DNA of 64,000 nucleotides from contig JAFGND010000106.1 in the NCBI GenBank assembly GCA_016927185.1, forward strand, positions 1 through 64,000. The letters run 5' to 3'. The notes under the pieces are model-generated. The model had not been told where the DNA came from, made no database searches, and saw only the letters and a program-made list of their open reading frames with translations. This DNA comes from Candidatus Coatesiibacteriota bacterium. Its GTDB lineage: Bacteria; JAFGND01. Positions 1-9,237 of the stretch are shown here, one piece after another (the first letter of the stretch is position 1; every line of letters starts with the position of its first letter). A program made the translations under genes and the position numbers.

Positions 1-1260
1 TGGATTTCATTCTCAATAGGAAAAAGTAAAAATTGCTCCATTTCCTATCAAATACAAGTAGAACCTAATACTTCAGCAGTAATATCCGAAGACAGTACAT
101 TATATGTTTATAATGCAAATCCATATACAAATTTAGAAAAAACCTACCTTTTCTCAATAAAGAATGATAATCTTCAATGGAGAGAGGAGTTTGGGGATGG
201 AGATTGGGGAGAACAGAATATATGCATAGATGATGAAGGCATACTATATTTCCCATATGAGGATTATTACCTTGTAGCATATAATGGAAAGGAAAGGTAC
301 ATAATCTGGCAAAAAGGAGAAATGGATAGAGGAAGAGCTATTTCAACTTTTGTAGATAAGGGTATAGTATATCTTATGACTGGAGGAAAATATGTTTTAG
401 CATATAATAGTAAAAACGGAGATCTTCTATGGAAAGAGGAAGTTCCATATCCTTTTAGTAGAGGTTATTATTTTTCTTATGGAGATAATGGAAACATATA
501 TTTTTCAAATAGTGATAACTTAGTAGTATTTAAAACAGATAGAACCTATAGAGACTTGGAAGCACATTATGCATCATCTCCCTCAATAGCAAAAGATGGC
601 ACCGTATATAGTGTTTTTGAAAAAAGGTTATTTGCTATAACACCAGATTTGTATATAAAATGGTACTCAGAAGAGATGGAAGATACAACAGAAGAATTTC
701 ATCCATGCGCTATAGACAATAATGGTGATATAGTTTGTATTTCACATCTAAAAGGGAATTTATATAAATTTTCTTCCAAAAACAAACTATTATGGAAAAA
801 ATATCTGGCAGAAAATCCATGCTGGTCTACAATAGATGCAGAAAATAAGATATTTGTTTTTGCTGGAGAAACTAATTTATTCTGTTTTAAGCCAGATGGA
901 AATCTATATTATAAAATTGAGAATCTCATGCACAATGGTTTTAATCTTTTAATTGGTCCTGGTAGAAGATTATATATTATTAGTGCAGGTGGACTTTACA
1001 TTTATGGTGGACAGGAAGGATTTGAAGAAAGGACAGAAACCAGGAAACAAAGACCAGCAAAGCTTGATGTATATCCCAATCCCTTCAAAGACAAGCTGAC
1101 TGTAAACAGCACGTCTGAAGGAACTATCTATAACATTGTTGGTCAATCTATACATTCATTCAAAAAAGGAAAACATGTCCTTGATACCCAAAGCTGGGAG
1201 CAGGGAGTTTATGTTGTGAAGAGTGGTACAGAAACCAAGAAGGTAGTAAAGGTAAGTTAG
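1..1260 (+). CDS. Secreted PQQ-like beta-propeller protein with T9SS-type sorting tail (5' truncated by window edge)
   Basis: The reading frame is open from the first base to the TAG at 1258-1260, so at least 419 residues are present and the start and any signal peptide lie upstream of the window. The body has irregular propeller-like strands with Trp-containing repeats (LLWKEEV, NLQWREEF, LLWKKYL) and Ile-Asp-aspartate/glycine loops, as in PQQ/WD-like secreted propellers. The last ~70 residues form a Por/type IX secretion-like tail: VYPNPFKDKLTV, then IYNIVGQSI, then QGVYVVKSG and a basic end KKVVKVS. I infer export across the outer membrane and surface anchoring or release. The next gene follows after 18 bases and has a closely related tail. 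The ligand or substrate is unknown. Confidence 0.8.
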   Translation, partial: WISFSIGKSKNCSISYQIQVEPNTSAVISEDSTLYVYNANPYTNLEKTYLFSIKNDNLQWREEFGDGDWGEQNICIDDEGILYFPYEDYYLVAYNGKERYIIWQKGEMDRGRAISTFVDKGIVYLMTGGKYVLAYNSKNGDLLWKEEVPYPFSRGYYFSYGDNGNIYFSNSDNLVVFKTDRTYRDLEAHYASSPSIAKDGTVYSVFEKRLFAITPDLYIKWYSEEMEDTTEEFHPCAIDNNGDIVCISHLKGNLYKFSSKNKLLWKKYLAENPCWSTIDAENKIFVFAGETNLFCFKPDGNLYYKIENLMHNGFNLLIGPGRRLYIISAGGLYIYGGQEGFEERTETRKQRPAKLDVYPNPFKDKLTVNSTSEGTIYNIVGQSIHSFKKGKHVLDTQSWEQGVYVVKSGTETKKVVKVS

Positions 1261-1278
1261 AATACTAAGGAGGTAAAA

Positions 1279-2550
1279 ATGAAGACCTTTATAATTGTTG
1301 TATTTATTTTTTATTTGACTAGTATAGTTTTTTCAGCTCCTGGGGATTTGATATGGAGATATGGGACAGGTTATTATGTTACCTCTTCTCCTTGTGTCTC
1401 AGATGGATTTGTTTATGTAGGAAGTTATGATGATTATTTTTATGCACTAGATAGCTCAATTGGAAATCTTAAATGGAGATATAGGACAGGTAGTTCTGTT
1501 TCCTCCTCTCCTTGTGTCTCAGATGGAGTTGTTTTTTTCGGAAGTGAGGATGATTATTTATATGCATTAAACTGCTTAGATGGAACTCTTAAATGGAGAT
1601 ATAAGACAGTTAATGATGTTATCTCCTCTCCTTGTGTTTCTGGTGGAGTTGTTTATGTTGGAGGTAGGGATTGGTATATTTATGCAATAAATAGCGCAAC
1701 TGGGACTCTTAAATGGAGATATCTGACAGGTTATGAAATTTACTCCTCTCCTTGTGTCTCTAACGGAGTTGTTTATGTTGGAAGTAATGATAATTATCTT
1801 TATGCAATGAACTGCTCAGATGGAAATCTTAAATGGAGATATCTGACAGGTAATACTGTTTATTCTTCCCCTTGTGTCTCAGATGGAGTTGTTTATATTG
1901 GAAGTAGAGATTATTATCTTTATGCAATAAACTGTTCAGATGGAACTCTTAAATGGAGATATAGGACAGGTTATTGGGTTTATTCCTCTCCTTGTGTTTC
2001 AGATGGAGTTGTTTTTTGGGGAAGTTATGATGATTATCTTTATGCAATAAACAGCTCAGATGGGACTCTAAAATGGAGATATAAGACAAATACTAATGTT
2101 AGATCTTCCCCTTGTGTTTCAGATGGAGTTGTTTATATTGGAAGTTTTGATAATTATCTCTATGCAATAAATTGCTCAAATGGAATGCTGAAATGGAGAT
2201 ATATTACAGGCAATGATATTTACTCCTCCCCTTGTGTTTCAGATGGAGTCGCTTATATTGGAAGTAATGATACTTGTCTTTATGCTATTGAAACGTATGG
2301 ATATACTGGCTTCAAGGATAATAAATCAGCTAATTACGTTCCAAGCAATGATTTCTCAATATCTCCAAACCCATTTACTGACAGACTTACGATTTCTCTG
2401 CTATCATCAGGAGTAATCTATTCCCTGACTGGTCAATTGATAATGAACCTCCCCAAAGGCAAGCATGTCCTTGATACCCAAAGCTGGGAGCAGGGAGTTT
2501 ATATAATAAAAGCTGGAAATGAGCAAAAAAAGGTTGTAAGGATAAATTAA
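1279..2550 (+). CDS. Secreted eight-blade PQQ-like beta-propeller protein with T9SS-type sorting tail
   Basis: The protein has 423 residues. A strong ribosome site (AAGGAGG) sits just before the ATG, and residues 1-20 look like a signal peptide (MKTFIIVVFIFYLTSIVFSA). Residues ~21-340 are eight nearly identical 40-residue blades, each carrying LKWRY-x-TG, then SSPCVSDGVVY, then GS-x-D-x-YLYAI. Two or more Cys occur in most units (SSPCVS and often AINCSDG), which is unusual for an exported protein and could mean disulphides or metal/haem-free redox structure; this is inference. The C-terminal ~70 residues are a Por/T9SS type A-like tail (SPNPFTDRLTI, IYSLTGQLI, QGVYIIKAG). Eight blades would close one propeller of the BamB/PQQ-dehydrogenase fold, but the catalytic residues of quinoprotein dehydrogenases were not recognised, so an enzyme function is not claimed. 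It probably forms an operon with the truncated gene upstream. Confidence 0.85.
   Translation: MKTFIIVVFIFYLTSIVFSAPGDLIWRYGTGYYVTSSPCVSDGFVYVGSYDDYFYALDSSIGNLKWRYRTGSSVSSSPCVSDGVVFFGSEDDYLYALNCLDGTLKWRYKTVNDVISSPCVSGGVVYVGGRDWYIYAINSATGTLKWRYLTGYEIYSSPCVSNGVVYVGSNDNYLYAMNCSDGNLKWRYLTGNTVYSSPCVSDGVVYIGSRDYYLYAINCSDGTLKWRYRTGYWVYSSPCVSDGVVFWGSYDDYLYAINSSDGTLKWRYKTNTNVRSSPCVSDGVVYIGSFDNYLYAINCSNGMLKWRYITGNDIYSSPCVSDGVAYIGSNDTCLYAIETYGYTGFKDNKSANYVPSNDFSISPNPFTDRLTISLLSSGVIYSLTGQLIMNLPKGKHVLDTQSWEQGVYIIKAGNEQKKVVRIN
1341..2300 (+). repeat. Eight in-frame tandem repeats of exactly 120 bp encoding propeller blades
   Basis: The sequence around CTCCTTGTGTCTCAGATGG recurs at 120-base intervals eight times (near 1387, 1507, 1627, 1747, 1867, 1987, 2107 and 2227) with no length variation. 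Units differ by scattered substitutions, so they are diverged but in register. Each unit encodes one 40-residue blade. The DNA-level similarity makes the array prone to unit gain or loss by recombination. Confidence 0.9.
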
Positions 2551-2617
2551 AGAGTTCATTTCTTGACTTTTTGAACAGTCTTTTCTTCTTATGCTCATGA
2601 ATAAATATGGAGGCAAG

Positions 2618-4126
2618 ATGAAGATTTTTCTCGGAAATTCTCCCTGGTATCCTTTGAAAGATAACAATGGAAACAATATTGAGAAGTGCAATACAAAATT
2701 CTGGGGAGTAAGAGCTGGTTCAAGATGGCCTCATTATCAGCATTATGAGCCAAATCTAGGTCGTTCATTATATATCCCGTTTCCTCACTTTCTTGCTGAA
2801 TCTGCTTCCATTCTTGAAAATAGTGGGTTTGATGTTCTGCTTGTTGATGGTGTTGCAGAGGGAATGTCCAGAGAAGATTTTCTCGGGAAAATATCTTCAT
2901 TCAATCCTGAGTTGATAGTTTTCGAAGTTTCCACTCCATCAATTCAATACGATCTGGAAATTGCGAAAACTGCAAAAGAACATGTTCCTGATGCAAAAAC
3001 AGTATTCTGCGGAGCTCATACCCCAATGTTCAAGCCTGATTTCCTGAAAGAAAATGAAATAGTTGATTTTGTAATGGTAGGGGAGTATGAACAGACAATA
3101 AAGGAACTTGCTATCTCACTGAAAGAAGAAAAGACACTAGCTTTCTGCAAGGGGTTGATTTACAAAGGTGCACAATTACCAGCCTTCACAGGATACAGGC
3201 AACTTCTCGAGAATCTCGATGATCTTCCAAGACCTGCGTATCACTTTCTGCCAATGAGTAATTACTTCGACAATCCATGGTGCATGCCATCTCCTTCCGC
3301 ACAATTATGGACTTCAAGGGGATGTCCATTCAACTGCATATTCTGTGCATGGCCAGCTATCATGTATGAAGACGGGACTCCCAACTCAACCAGAAAATAC
3401 AGGACAAAAAGCGTTAGCAGAGTAGCTGAAGAAGTGAAATGGCTTGTTGATAATTTCAAGATAAAATCATATTATTTCGATGATGATACTGTTAATGTTG
3501 GAAACAAGAGAATGATTGAACTGGGGGAAGCTCTTATCAAAAATAAACTCCATACAATACCTTGGGGCATGATGGCAAGAGCTGATCTAATGGACGAGAA
3601 TTTGCTTGTGAAACTCAAGGAAGCAGGAATGCATGCTGTGAAGTATGGAGTTGAATCAGGAGTACAGTCAATTGTTGACAGATCCAACAAGAACTTGAAT
3701 CTCAATAAAGTCAAGAAGGTGATAGAGATAACAAGGAAGCTTGACATAAAGATGCATCTGACTTTTATTTTTGGACTTCCGGGAGAAACTCTTGAAACAA
3801 TAGACAAGACAATACAGTTTGCACTTGATTCAGAGCCTGATACTGTGCAGTTCTCAATTTGTACACCTTTCCCTGGAACTCCTTCATACGAAGAATACAG
3901 GGAAAAAGGCTGGCTTATTGAAGATTCCTGGGACAGTTTCAATGGCAATTACAAGTCAGTAATCAGGACAGAATTCCTCACTCCCGAGGATCTAGAAAGA
4001 AGCCTTGAAAAAGCTTATGAAAAATGGGGAGCATATCACAAGAGAAAGCATCCCGAGCTATACAGACAGCCTGAAATTGGAACCAGACAGAAGATAAAAA
4101 ACAAGATTAAAGATCTTTTCGACTAA
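2618..4126 (+). CDS. B12-binding domain radical SAM protein
   Basis: The protein has 502 residues from the ATG at 2618, chosen because GGAGG lies four bases upstream; an in-frame ATG at 2591 lacks such a site. Residues ~1-200 look like a cobalamin-binding Rossmann region (SGFDVLLVDG, PELIVFEVST, KTVFCGAHTP, DFVMVGEYE). The radical SAM core follows with the cluster motif C236-x3-C240-x2-C243 (CPFNCIFC) and later FIFGLPGET. This architecture is that of class B radical SAM enzymes such as BchE, HpnJ and many P-methyltransferases or lipid/natural-product modifiers. The substrate cannot be told from sequence. The gene converges on the helicase gene and its stop overlaps that gene's stop by four bases. 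A TTGACT box lies 55 bases upstream of the start. Confidence 0.88.
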   Translation: MKIFLGNSPWYPLKDNNGNNIEKCNTKFWGVRAGSRWPHYQHYEPNLGRSLYIPFPHFLAESASILENSGFDVLLVDGVAEGMSREDFLGKISSFNPELIVFEVSTPSIQYDLEIAKTAKEHVPDAKTVFCGAHTPMFKPDFLKENEIVDFVMVGEYEQTIKELAISLKEEKTLAFCKGLIYKGAQLPAFTGYRQLLENLDDLPRPAYHFLPMSNYFDNPWCMPSPSAQLWTSRGCPFNCIFCAWPAIMYEDGTPNSTRKYRTKSVSRVAEEVKWLVDNFKIKSYYFDDDTVNVGNKRMIELGEALIKNKLHTIPWGMMARADLMDENLLVKLKEAGMHAVKYGVESGVQSIVDRSNKNLNLNKVKKVIEITRKLDIKMHLTFIFGLPGETLETIDKTIQFALDSEPDTVQFSICTPFPGTPSYEEYREKGWLIEDSWDSFNGNYKSVIRTEFLTPEDLERSLEKAYEKWGAYHKRKHPELYRQPEIGTRQKIKNKIKDLFD

Positions 4127-6642
4127 AAACCGTTTGATCCAGTTTCTGAAGAGATGGTCTTGAGATTATTAAGTATTTTCCTGCACAGTGCCTTATCTTC
4201 CCTGGATAATGTCTTTGCATTTTCTATGAATTCAGCCAGAGCATTTCTTGAAGAATATATGCAATCAGTGAATCTGTGCATTGCCTCAAACCAGTAATTA
4301 TCCTTCCCGTTTGAAGTAAGAGCAAGCAAGTATCCCTTTTTTGCTTTCACTTTCCTTACAACAGGATACAAAATAAAAGGCAACCATTTAATAAGATCCT
4401 TTGCAGTTGTTTTACTGTTGAATATCCTGTACTTAGGCCAGTCAGACAAAGGTTCCATCTTCAAATCAATATATTCCATATAGACAAGCAATCTGTCAAG
4501 TCTTGTTCCTGACAGGAATTCTATTCTTCCGAAAACAAGTGCTCCTTTTATTTTAAGAAGTACTGAAGCATCCTCTTCAGTTGAAAATGGCGGGTTCAAT
4601 TTTGCGAAATCATTCACTCTCAGTAAAGCCATGAACTGATGATTCCTTTGAAAAACGGGAATTCTGAGTCCCTGAATCATGATTGAGGAAGGAGGTTTGA
4701 AAATCTCATCTATTCTTGATTTATCCCTTTTCCTTTTGAGTACAAGCCTTGAGAACAGTGATTTGGAAACTATTTTTATCCATTCCTCCTTGAAAATACT
4801 GACGCTTCTTGCATATATCTTGCTGGTCTTCACTATTTCTCCAGCAATAATGTATTCAGGTCTTTCCTTGTAGAGACTGCTGCTGGGATGAAGGAATATC
4901 TTGTCCTGGTGAAGATTAGCATAAGTGCCCTTACTTTCCCTCCTGCATATGTAGTCCAGAAGACCTGTTGAAACAGCAAGATGAACCTGCTCATTAGAGC
5001 CACCTTTGAGCACAGGAATCTGCATGTTTTCAAGTATATTTTTCATTTGGCCATGAATATTTACAATTTCCTCCATTACCCTGTTATCAAGGTAGAATTT
5101 CCTGCAGAACTCCTCTCTTTCTGTCAAATCCTGAAATTGAGTGTATTTCCTGAATAACCTTATGAATGCAATGAAATCTCCTGTCCTGTGGTAGAAGCTC
5201 TTGTGTGCCTCTCTTGCCAACTCTTCTTCACCTGCTGGCAGCAGATAAGGATTCTTGGAAGTAAGGAAGGCAGTCAGGATAAGCACTTCATCAGTAACTG
5301 ACCAGTACTTGTCTACTGCCTCTATTATCATTCTTCCATAACGAGGCTCAATCGGAAATTCAGATATCCTTGCTCCTGTTTCCGTAAGATCTCTGTTTTT
5401 ATCAATTGCCTGAAGCTCTTTCAGAAGATCAAGTGTATCAAGAAATTTCCTTTTGGAAGGAGCTGACAGGAAGGGGAAATTCTCGACTTCTTTTATCCCA
5501 AGCGAGATCATTCTGAGGACTACTTCAGAAAGATCATGTCTGAATATTTCCTCCTTAGTGAAATCAGGAAACTCATTAAATGAAGGCTTGGAGTATAATC
5601 TTATGCATATACCAGGTTTTGTCCTGCCTGCTCTTCCCGCTCTCTGTTTTGCTGATGCTTTTGAAATTGGTCCTTCGATGAGTGATGATATCCTGTTGTC
5701 AGAGAAAAAGGAGCTAAGCTTGACAAGGCCAGAATCAATTACTGCCCTGATACCTGGAATTGTGAGGGAGGTTTCTGCTATATTTGTTGCAACAATAATT
5801 TTTCTTTTATTTAAAGATTCCTTGAATACAAGTTCCTGCTCTTCAGGTCTCAATCTTGCAAACAATGGGAGTACCCATCTTTTATGCGAAGCTAGTGAAT
5901 CATATTTTAGTGATTGACAAACTGATTTTATTGCAGATTCGCCTGACATGAAAATCAATATGCTTTCCTGAAGATCAGGATAAATCTCTTCGATTTCCTC
6001 AACAGCTTCTTTTATCTTTCTTATAAGCTCATTTGAAGTTTTCTTTGGCTCAGCATAATAACTCAGTGGTTTGTATTTTATCTCTACATGATGAGATTTT
6101 GCGGGAATTGAAAGTATTGGAGCATTTGAGAAATACCTGCTGAAGGCACCAGGATTTATTGTAGCTGATGTCACTATTACCTTTAGATCAGGTCTTCTTG
6201 GCATTATCCACTTTATTAATCCAAGACAGAAATCTATATTAAGGCTTCTTTCATGTGCTTCGTCAATTATTATGATGGAATATCGTGAAAGGTCAGGATC
6301 ATGCTGAAGTTCCTGTAGCAGAATTCCATCAGTCATTATCTTGATCCTAGTATTAATGGATGTAACATCATCGAATCTTATCTTGTAACCAACTATGTCT
6401 CCTACAGAAGTCCCAAGCTCTTTTGCTGTCCACGCTGCTACTGACTGGGCAGCAAGTCTTCTAGGCTGCGTTATCCCCAACATTGAGCCTTCCTCAATAA
6501 GTCCTGCTCTGTAGAGAATGAGGGGAATCTGCGTTGTCTTGCCAGTTCCAGTAGGACTTTCTATTATGACAGTCTGGTTGTTTCTAACTGCATCAGAGAT
6601 CTCATCCGCATGAGAAAGTATCGGAAGTTCATTATACTGCAT
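4123..6642 (-). CDS. DEAH-box ATP-dependent RNA helicase, HrpA/HrpB family
   Basis: The protein has 839 residues. Helicase motifs are clear: GTGKTT at 32-37 (motif I), DEAH at 127-130 (motif II), SAT at 159-161 (motif III) and QRAGRAGR (motif VI). A winged-helix/ratchet region follows (SLGIKEVENFPFLSAP), then an OB-like region (HPSSSLYKERPEYIIAGEIV). The OB region is more like HrpA and eukaryotic DHX helicases, while the overall length is closer to HrpB, so I do not give a symbol. Likely roles are mRNA or rRNA remodelling in the cytoplasm. It lies 13 bases downstream of nrdJ on the same strand and is probably cotranscribed. Its TAG overlaps the stop of the converging radical SAM gene. Confidence 0.9.
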   Translation of the reverse strand: MQYNELPILSHADEISDAVRNNQTVIIESPTGTGKTTQIPLILYRAGLIEEGSMLGITQPRRLAAQSVAAWTAKELGTSVGDIVGYKIRFDDVTSINTRIKIMTDGILLQELQHDPDLSRYSIIIIDEAHERSLNIDFCLGLIKWIMPRRPDLKVIVTSATINPGAFSRYFSNAPILSIPAKSHHVEIKYKPLSYYAEPKKTSNELIRKIKEAVEEIEEIYPDLQESILIFMSGESAIKSVCQSLKYDSLASHKRWVLPLFARLRPEEQELVFKESLNKRKIIVATNIAETSLTIPGIRAVIDSGLVKLSSFFSDNRISSLIEGPISKASAKQRAGRAGRTKPGICIRLYSKPSFNEFPDFTKEEIFRHDLSEVVLRMISLGIKEVENFPFLSAPSKRKFLDTLDLLKELQAIDKNRDLTETGARISEFPIEPRYGRMIIEAVDKYWSVTDEVLILTAFLTSKNPYLLPAGEEELAREAHKSFYHRTGDFIAFIRLFRKYTQFQDLTEREEFCRKFYLDNRVMEEIVNIHGQMKNILENMQIPVLKGGSNEQVHLAVSTGLLDYICRRESKGTYANLHQDKIFLHPSSSLYKERPEYIIAGEIVKTSKIYARSVSIFKEEWIKIVSKSLFSRLVLKRKRDKSRIDEIFKPPSSIMIQGLRIPVFQRNHQFMALLRVNDFAKLNPPFSTEEDASVLLKIKGALVFGRIEFLSGTRLDRLLVYMEYIDLKMEPLSDWPKYRIFNSKTTAKDLIKWLPFILYPVVRKVKAKKGYLLALTSNGKDNYWFEAMHRFTDCIYSSRNALAEFIENAKTLSREDKALCRKILNNLKTISSETGSNGF

Positions 6643-6655
6643 ATCTTACCGTTTA

Positions 6656-8902
6656 TCAGCTGCACTTGGAATAAAAGCAATTTCTGCAGATTGCACATCC
6701 ACTTTCCTGAACCAGGATATGACCACAATCAGGACACATGCCAGCTATATCTCTTGTTGAAGGTTCATGCTCAAGTCCAGGTATCTCAGGATCTGTCTGA
6801 AATTTTGCAGAAAGCTCAGCAATGTGCCTGTCTATATAAGACATTATGGCTTTTGCTATACCATCAGCACAGGACAAGGTTCTGCCACCTTTCTGCATGG
6901 TTTTTGAAGGTTCAGGACAGCGAATACCCTTTAGCTGTCTGACAATTGCAAGGGGGTCTATCCTGCTTCTCAATGCAAGTGATGCCAGTCTAGAAATAGC
7001 TTCTATATGGCTCGAGGCACATGCTCCTGACTTACCCATGGTAGCAAAAACCTCGCACAATCCGCTTTCATCAGAATTTATTGTGACATAAAGATGACCA
7101 CAGCCTGTTTCTACCTTCTCAGTCTCACCTATAGTAAGATTTGGTCTCTTCCTGGGTTTACGGACTTCACCCTTTATCTCAACTTTTGAATCCTTGGTTC
7201 TCAGAACTCCCTCTCTTGAACCATCCCTGTAGATTGTAATTCCCTTGCAGCCTAAATCATAACTCAGGAAGAAGGCATTTCTTACTTGCTCAACAGTAGC
7301 ATCTCTGGAGAAGTTTATGGTCTTTGAAACTGCATTGTCAGTGTGTTTCTGGAAAGCAGCCTGTATCCTGACATGCCATTCAGGTGAGATGTCATGAGCA
7401 GTCACGAACAGTCTTCTTATGGACTCAGGAAGAGTTGTTATATTAGTGCATCTGCCTGATTCAAGCACCTGACTTACCACTGCTTCGACATCAATTCCCA
7501 TATTGGACACTTTTTCCGCAAAAATCGGATTTCTTTCAATCAGGGTATCCCCATCCATTACATGACGCGTGAAAGCAAGCGCAAAGACAGGTTCAATCCC
7601 TGAGGAACAGTTTGCAATTATGCTTATTGTTCCTGTTGGTGCAATAGTAGTTCTTGTAGAGTTCCTGAATTTTCTGTCATCCCTGCCAGCATATATAGAT
7701 TCGTTCCATGTTGGGAAGACTCCTCTTCTTTTTCCCAGCTCAATTGAAGCTTTGTCTGATTCCTCCTGTATGAATTTCATGAGCTCGCTTGCGAATTCTT
7801 CAGTCTGCAATGAATTATATGGCATTTCAAGAAGATAAAGCATGTCTGAAAATCCCATAATTCCAAGACCGATTTTTCTATTCTTCTGAACCATTTGTTC
7901 AATTTCAGGAAGAGGGAATTTGCTTCTGTCAATGACATTGTCCAGAAAGTGAATTGATTGATGAATTCTTGTCCTGAATTTCTCGTAATCCACTTCCCAT
8001 CCTTTGACTGTTTTCCTAAGCATTTGCTTCAGATTCAAAGAACCAAGATTACATGCTTCAAAAGGCAGAAGTGGTTGCTCTCCACATGGATTTGTTGCCT
8101 CGATAGGTCCTATAGATGGAGTTGGATTGCTTCTATTTATCCTGTCTATAAAGACAAGACCAGGTTCTCCTGTTTTCCATGCCTGATTGATTATTGTATC
8201 AAACAATTTTTTCGCAGAAATTTTACTCATCTCCCTGCCTGATCTTGGATTTACAAGAGAATATTCCCTGTTTGCTTTCACTGCTTCTATGAAAGCATCT
8301 GGTGCTGCTACTGAAATATTGAAATTATTAAGCTGCGTCAGATCCTGTTTTGCTACAATGAACTCCTCGATGTCAGGATGATCTGCTCTCAATATTCCCA
8401 TGTTTGCTCCACGACGGGTTCCACCTTGTTTTATAGCTTTTGTAGCTGCATCAAATACCTGCATGAAACAAACTGGACCGGATGATATACCGCTTGTACT
8501 TAAAACCATATCAGCTCGTGGTCTCAGTCTTGAGAAGGAAAATCCTGTTCCTCCTCCTGTCTTGTGAATGAGTGCAGTATTCTTTATCGCAGTGAATATC
8601 GAATCTATGGAATCTTCTATTGGAAGAACAAAGCAGGCACTCAATTGTTGAAGTTCCCTTCCTGCATTCATCAATGTCGGTGAATTCGGAATGAAGTCCA
8701 GGCTTGCAAGAAGCTCATAGAATTCCTCTACGGTCTTTTCGAAATTTTCGTTATATTTCTTATCTGCTTCAGCAATATCCTTTGCTACTCTCAAGAATAA
8801 ATCTTCAGGTGTTTCAACAGGTTGCCCATTCTCATCTTTCCTGAGATAACGTTTTGCCAGAACCAGTTTTCCATTATCGCTTAAGGGTATTTTTTGCAGC
8901 AT
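6656..8902 (-). CDS. nrdJ: Adenosylcobalamin-dependent (class II) ribonucleoside-diphosphate reductase
   Basis: The protein has 748 residues and makes deoxyribonucleotides without oxygen, using coenzyme B12. Visible hallmarks are NSPTLMNAGR, the active-site partner Cys in LSACFVLP (C90), GTRRGANMGIL, and NPCGEQ at 271-276 with the radical-transfer Cys273. The C-terminal ~30 residues form a Cys-rich zinc-ribbon-like tail (CPDCGHI, CAICRNC), typical of NrdJ. AAGGAG lies seven bases before the ATG, and a TTGACG box lies 57 bases upstream. I looked for a cobalamin riboswitch in the upstream gap and did not recognise one. No NrdR site was identified with confidence. Presence of this enzyme implies cobalamin synthesis or uptake and fits an anaerobic or microaerobic lifestyle. 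Confidence 0.96.
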   Translation of the reverse strand: MLQKIPLSDNGKLVLAKRYLRKDENGQPVETPEDLFLRVAKDIAEADKKYNENFEKTVEEFYELLASLDFIPNSPTLMNAGRELQQLSACFVLPIEDSIDSIFTAIKNTALIHKTGGGTGFSFSRLRPRADMVLSTSGISSGPVCFMQVFDAATKAIKQGGTRRGANMGILRADHPDIEEFIVAKQDLTQLNNFNISVAAPDAFIEAVKANREYSLVNPRSGREMSKISAKKLFDTIINQAWKTGEPGLVFIDRINRSNPTPSIGPIEATNPCGEQPLLPFEACNLGSLNLKQMLRKTVKGWEVDYEKFRTRIHQSIHFLDNVIDRSKFPLPEIEQMVQKNRKIGLGIMGFSDMLYLLEMPYNSLQTEEFASELMKFIQEESDKASIELGKRRGVFPTWNESIYAGRDDRKFRNSTRTTIAPTGTISIIANCSSGIEPVFALAFTRHVMDGDTLIERNPIFAEKVSNMGIDVEAVVSQVLESGRCTNITTLPESIRRLFVTAHDISPEWHVRIQAAFQKHTDNAVSKTINFSRDATVEQVRNAFFLSYDLGCKGITIYRDGSREGVLRTKDSKVEIKGEVRKPRKRPNLTIGETEKVETGCGHLYVTINSDESGLCEVFATMGKSGACASSHIEAISRLASLALRSRIDPLAIVRQLKGIRCPEPSKTMQKGGRTLSCADGIAKAIMSYIDRHIAELSAKFQTDPEIPGLEHEPSTRDIAGMCPDCGHILVQESGCAICRNCFYSKCS

Positions 8903-9237
8903 TATTTGCTCCTTGAATTTGTTTCATGCATTGGATTTGAAAACTTGAAAGATCGTCAAGAAATATGTTAGATTCAAAATAATCTATTGTATGAAAAGGT
9001 ATTTAGAATTCCTTTTAAGAAAGTGTAAACAGGTGTGTATATTCTGATAAGCAAATTTTCCAATCATAATTATGAAAAACTGATTCTGGTTTTTTATTAC
9101 AATTAGATTTCAATACAAGTCTTGGGACATCTAAAACAAAGAGAAAAGATAATCTCTTATCTTAAAGAGATATTGAATATCAGGAATATACTATATAAAA
9201 GTGGGAGTTCAGGAAAAAATCTATCCAGTTATAATAG
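8903..9237. other. 335-bp intergenic region between nrdJ and a GT2 gene
   Basis: This gap lies upstream of nrdJ and downstream of the minus-strand glycosyltransferase. It is very AT-rich and holds no convincing reading frame. On the minus strand it carries TTGACG at 8959-8954, a plausible -35 box for nrdJ, but no clear TATAAT at the usual distance. A 7-bp hairpin is described separately at 9152-9171. No tRNA or recognisable riboswitch was seen. Confidence 0.5.
9152..9171 (-). terminator. Possible weak intrinsic terminator after the GT2 gene
   Basis: ATCTCTT and AAGAGAT form a 7-bp stem with a 6-base loop. On the minus strand it is followed by a T-rich stretch (TATCTTTTCTCTTTG). It is 66 bases past the stop of the GT2 gene, and the stem has little GC, so the call is tentative. 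Confidence 0.3.

Noticed and set aside
1341-2300. Regular repeats that could suggest a CRISPR array or satellite
   Set aside because: The 120-bp period is coding, in frame and has no spacer/repeat alternation.
3472-3948. A 158-codon minus-strand frame inside the B12 radical SAM gene
   Set aside because: It is antisense to a gene with clear cluster motifs and reads as a low-quality, Ser/Phe-rich translation.
5453-5917. A 154-codon plus-strand frame inside the helicase gene
   Set aside because: It is antisense to conserved helicase motifs and has no ribosome site or family resemblance.
8903-9237. A cobalamin riboswitch upstream of nrdJ
   Set aside because: I looked for the B12-box and the conserved core on the minus strand and did not find them.
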